Source: Hyphomicrobiales bacterium | Lineage (GTDB): Bacteria > Pseudomonadota > Alphaproteobacteria > Rhizobiales > Xanthobacteraceae | Assembly: GCA_003152455.1 (NCBI GenBank) | Contig: PMAF01000306.1 | Span: forward strand, 1-54,485 | Length of the DNA: 54,485 nt | Direction: 5' to 3' | Shown here: positions 53,530-54,485 of the stretch, in pieces | Layout of the letters: each line of letters begins with the position of its first letter | Numbering within the stretch: the stretch's first letter is position 1 | Position numbers and translations under genes: made by a program | Notes under the pieces: generated by a model | The model's database searches: none | The model's input: only the letters and a program-made list of their open reading frames with translations | What the model was told of the DNA's origin: nothing

Positions 53530-53605
53530 ACAGGCGCGACAGACGCCGCGCAATCACCGCCAAGGGTGCGATCCAGACAATCGCATGAATTTCCGGAAAA
53601 ATGAC

Positions 53606-53682
53606 TGGCGGTCCCGAGAGGAGTCGAACCTCCGACCTTCGGTTTAGGAAACCGCTGCTCTATCCTGCTGAGCTACGGGACC
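53606..53682 (-). tRNA. tRNA-Arg (anticodon CCT)
   Basis: 77 bases including an encoded CCA. Acceptor stem GGTCCCG / CGGGACC with discriminator G, a D-arm GCTCAG...GAGC, anticodon loop TTCCTAA giving CCT, and T-arm GGAGG-TTCGACT-CCTC. Its 3' end faces the catabolic cluster. It reads the rare AGG codon. Confidence 0.95.
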
Positions 53683-53723
53683 GTTCGGCGCGACATAGCA
53701 CAAGCGGGCGCGGTTCGCACCCG

Positions 53724-54485
53724 CTACTGCGGCTTCAGCCCCGACAGCTCAACCACGCCCTTCCACATCGCCCGCTCCGTTGCGGCGAACGCGATGGCCT
53801 CCTCCGGCGTGCTGGAAAGAATGCGCGCGCCGGCCACCAGGAACCGCTTCTGCATCCCTACGTCGGCCGCGATCTGTTTCATCGCACCGGACAGCTTGTC
53901 GACGATCGGGCGCGGCGTAGCGGCCGGCAGCACGAAAGCCGCCCACGAGGTGACGACAAAATCCTTCACGCCCGCCTCCACCATAGTCGGCACATCCGGA
54001 AAGGTCGGCCAGCGCTTGGCCGAGGTCACCGCCAAAGCGCGCATCTTCCCGGATTGAATGAGCGAGATATAAGAGGCGAGGTTGTCGATCGCGAAATCCA
54101 CCGCGCCCGACAGCATGGCGGGGATGGTCTGCGCCGCGCCGCGGAACGGCACATGGACGGCATCGAGCCCGGCGCGTTTGGCGAACAACACGCCTGAAAG
54201 GTGCGGCGAGGTGCCGACGCCGGGACTGCCGAAGCTGACATGTCCCTTCTGCTTCGCCCAGGCGATGAACTCGGCCACCGACTTCGCCGGCACGTGATCG
54301 CTGGCGACCACGAAGACGTTGGGCAATTCCCAGGTCAGCGTCGCCGGGATCATGTCGTGCTCGGGGTCGTACGGCATGCTCTTGTAGAGGAACTGGTTGA
54401 TCGCGAAATGGCCGATGGTGGCGGCGCCGATGGTGTAGCCGTCCGGCGCGCTGCCGGTGATGGTGGCGATGCCGATATTGCCGCC
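53724..54485 (-). CDS. Tripartite tricarboxylate transporter binding protein (TctC/Bug family), 5' end cut
   Basis: The reading frame enters from the window edge (GGNIGIATI, APDGYTIG) and continues to the stop at 53724, about 253 residues visible. Bug-family features: VSFGSPGVGTSPHLSG, VPFRGAAQTIPAMLSGAVDF and FPDVPTMVEAG. Periplasmic solute receptor for carboxylates; many members are orphans without nearby TctAB. It lies beyond the tRNA and may not belong to the aromatic cluster. Confidence 0.88.
   Translation of the reverse strand, partial: GGNIGIATITGSAPDGYTIGAATIGHFAINQFLYKSMPYDPEHDMIPATLTWELPNVFVVASDHVPAKSVAEFIAWAKQKGHVSFGSPGVGTSPHLSGVLFAKRAGLDAVHVPFRGAAQTIPAMLSGAVDFAIDNLASYISLIQSGKMRALAVTSAKRWPTFPDVPTMVEAGVKDFVVTSWAAFVLPAATPRPIVDKLSGAMKQIAADVGMQKRFLVAGARILSSTPEEAIAFAATERAMWKGVVELSGLKPQ

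Noticed and set aside
1-54485. Insertion sequences, transposases, CRISPR arrays, prophage or integrase genes
   Set aside because: No transposase or integrase motif, no regularly spaced repeats and no phage structural genes were seen on either strand.

Overview
The window reads as the catabolic core of an anaerobic aromatic-degrading alphaproteobacterium. It is high in GC and very compact, with many ATGA or TGATG stop/start overlaps. The gene order for 4-hydroxybenzoyl-CoA reductase (gamma, alpha, beta) and the BadM-like and HbaR-like regulators recall Rhodopseudomonas palustris. The lower ring pathway (had-oah-dch plus korAB) is of the Thauera/Magnetospirillum kind. The species cannot be named from this sequence.

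Layout. (1) 1-9918, minus strand: an operon running aryl-CoA ligase, two acyl-CoA dehydrogenases, crotonase, BadH-like SDR, second crotonase, SCP2-fused molybdoenzyme, cupin (cut by the window edge). An NDP-forming acyl-CoA synthetase lies just upstream (9984-12203). (2) 12378-16173, plus strand: hcrC-hcrA-hcrB. (3) 16157-18853: RidA, a Crp/Fnr regulator, a BadM-like Rrf2 regulator, a GNAT and a small DUF2249 protein. (4) 29106 down to 18860: one probable 10-kb operon, had-oah-dch-bcrCBAD-ferredoxin-hemerythrin-GNAT-GNAT-SDR. (5) 29299-32372, plus strand: korA-korB and a rubrerythrin-like protein. (6) 38538 down to 32425: thioesterase, padB, a fused padC-padD and phenylacetate-CoA ligase. (7) 43162 down to 38629: a five-gene branched-chain-type ABC importer. 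(8) 43313-48446: DUF2478, MogA/MoaB, a transglutaminase-like protein, an amidohydrolase and an acetylene-hydratase-like Mo/W enzyme. (9) 48761-53529: a second five-gene ABC importer. (10) tRNA-Arg(CCT) and a truncated tripartite-transporter binding protein close the window.

How it works together. Aromatic acids are imported, activated to CoA thioesters and channelled to benzoyl-CoA: 4-hydroxybenzoate through HcrABC, and phenylacetate through the ligase and PadBCD. Benzoyl-CoA reductase (BcrCBAD) dearomatises benzoyl-CoA with ferredoxin electrons that KorAB regenerates from 2-oxoglutarate. Dch, Had and Oah then open the ring. Three molybdenum enzyme classes are present, beside a molybdenum-cofactor gene.

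Nine palindromes matching TTGA-N6-TCAA (one with a single mismatch) lie in intergenic promoter regions, and the encoded Crp/Fnr protein carries the E..SR recognition helix expected to read them, so the window looks like one anaerobic regulon. The least explained parts are the ligase/beta-oxidation operon ending in the SCP2-molybdoenzyme, and the Mo/W-amidohydrolase-transglutaminase island.
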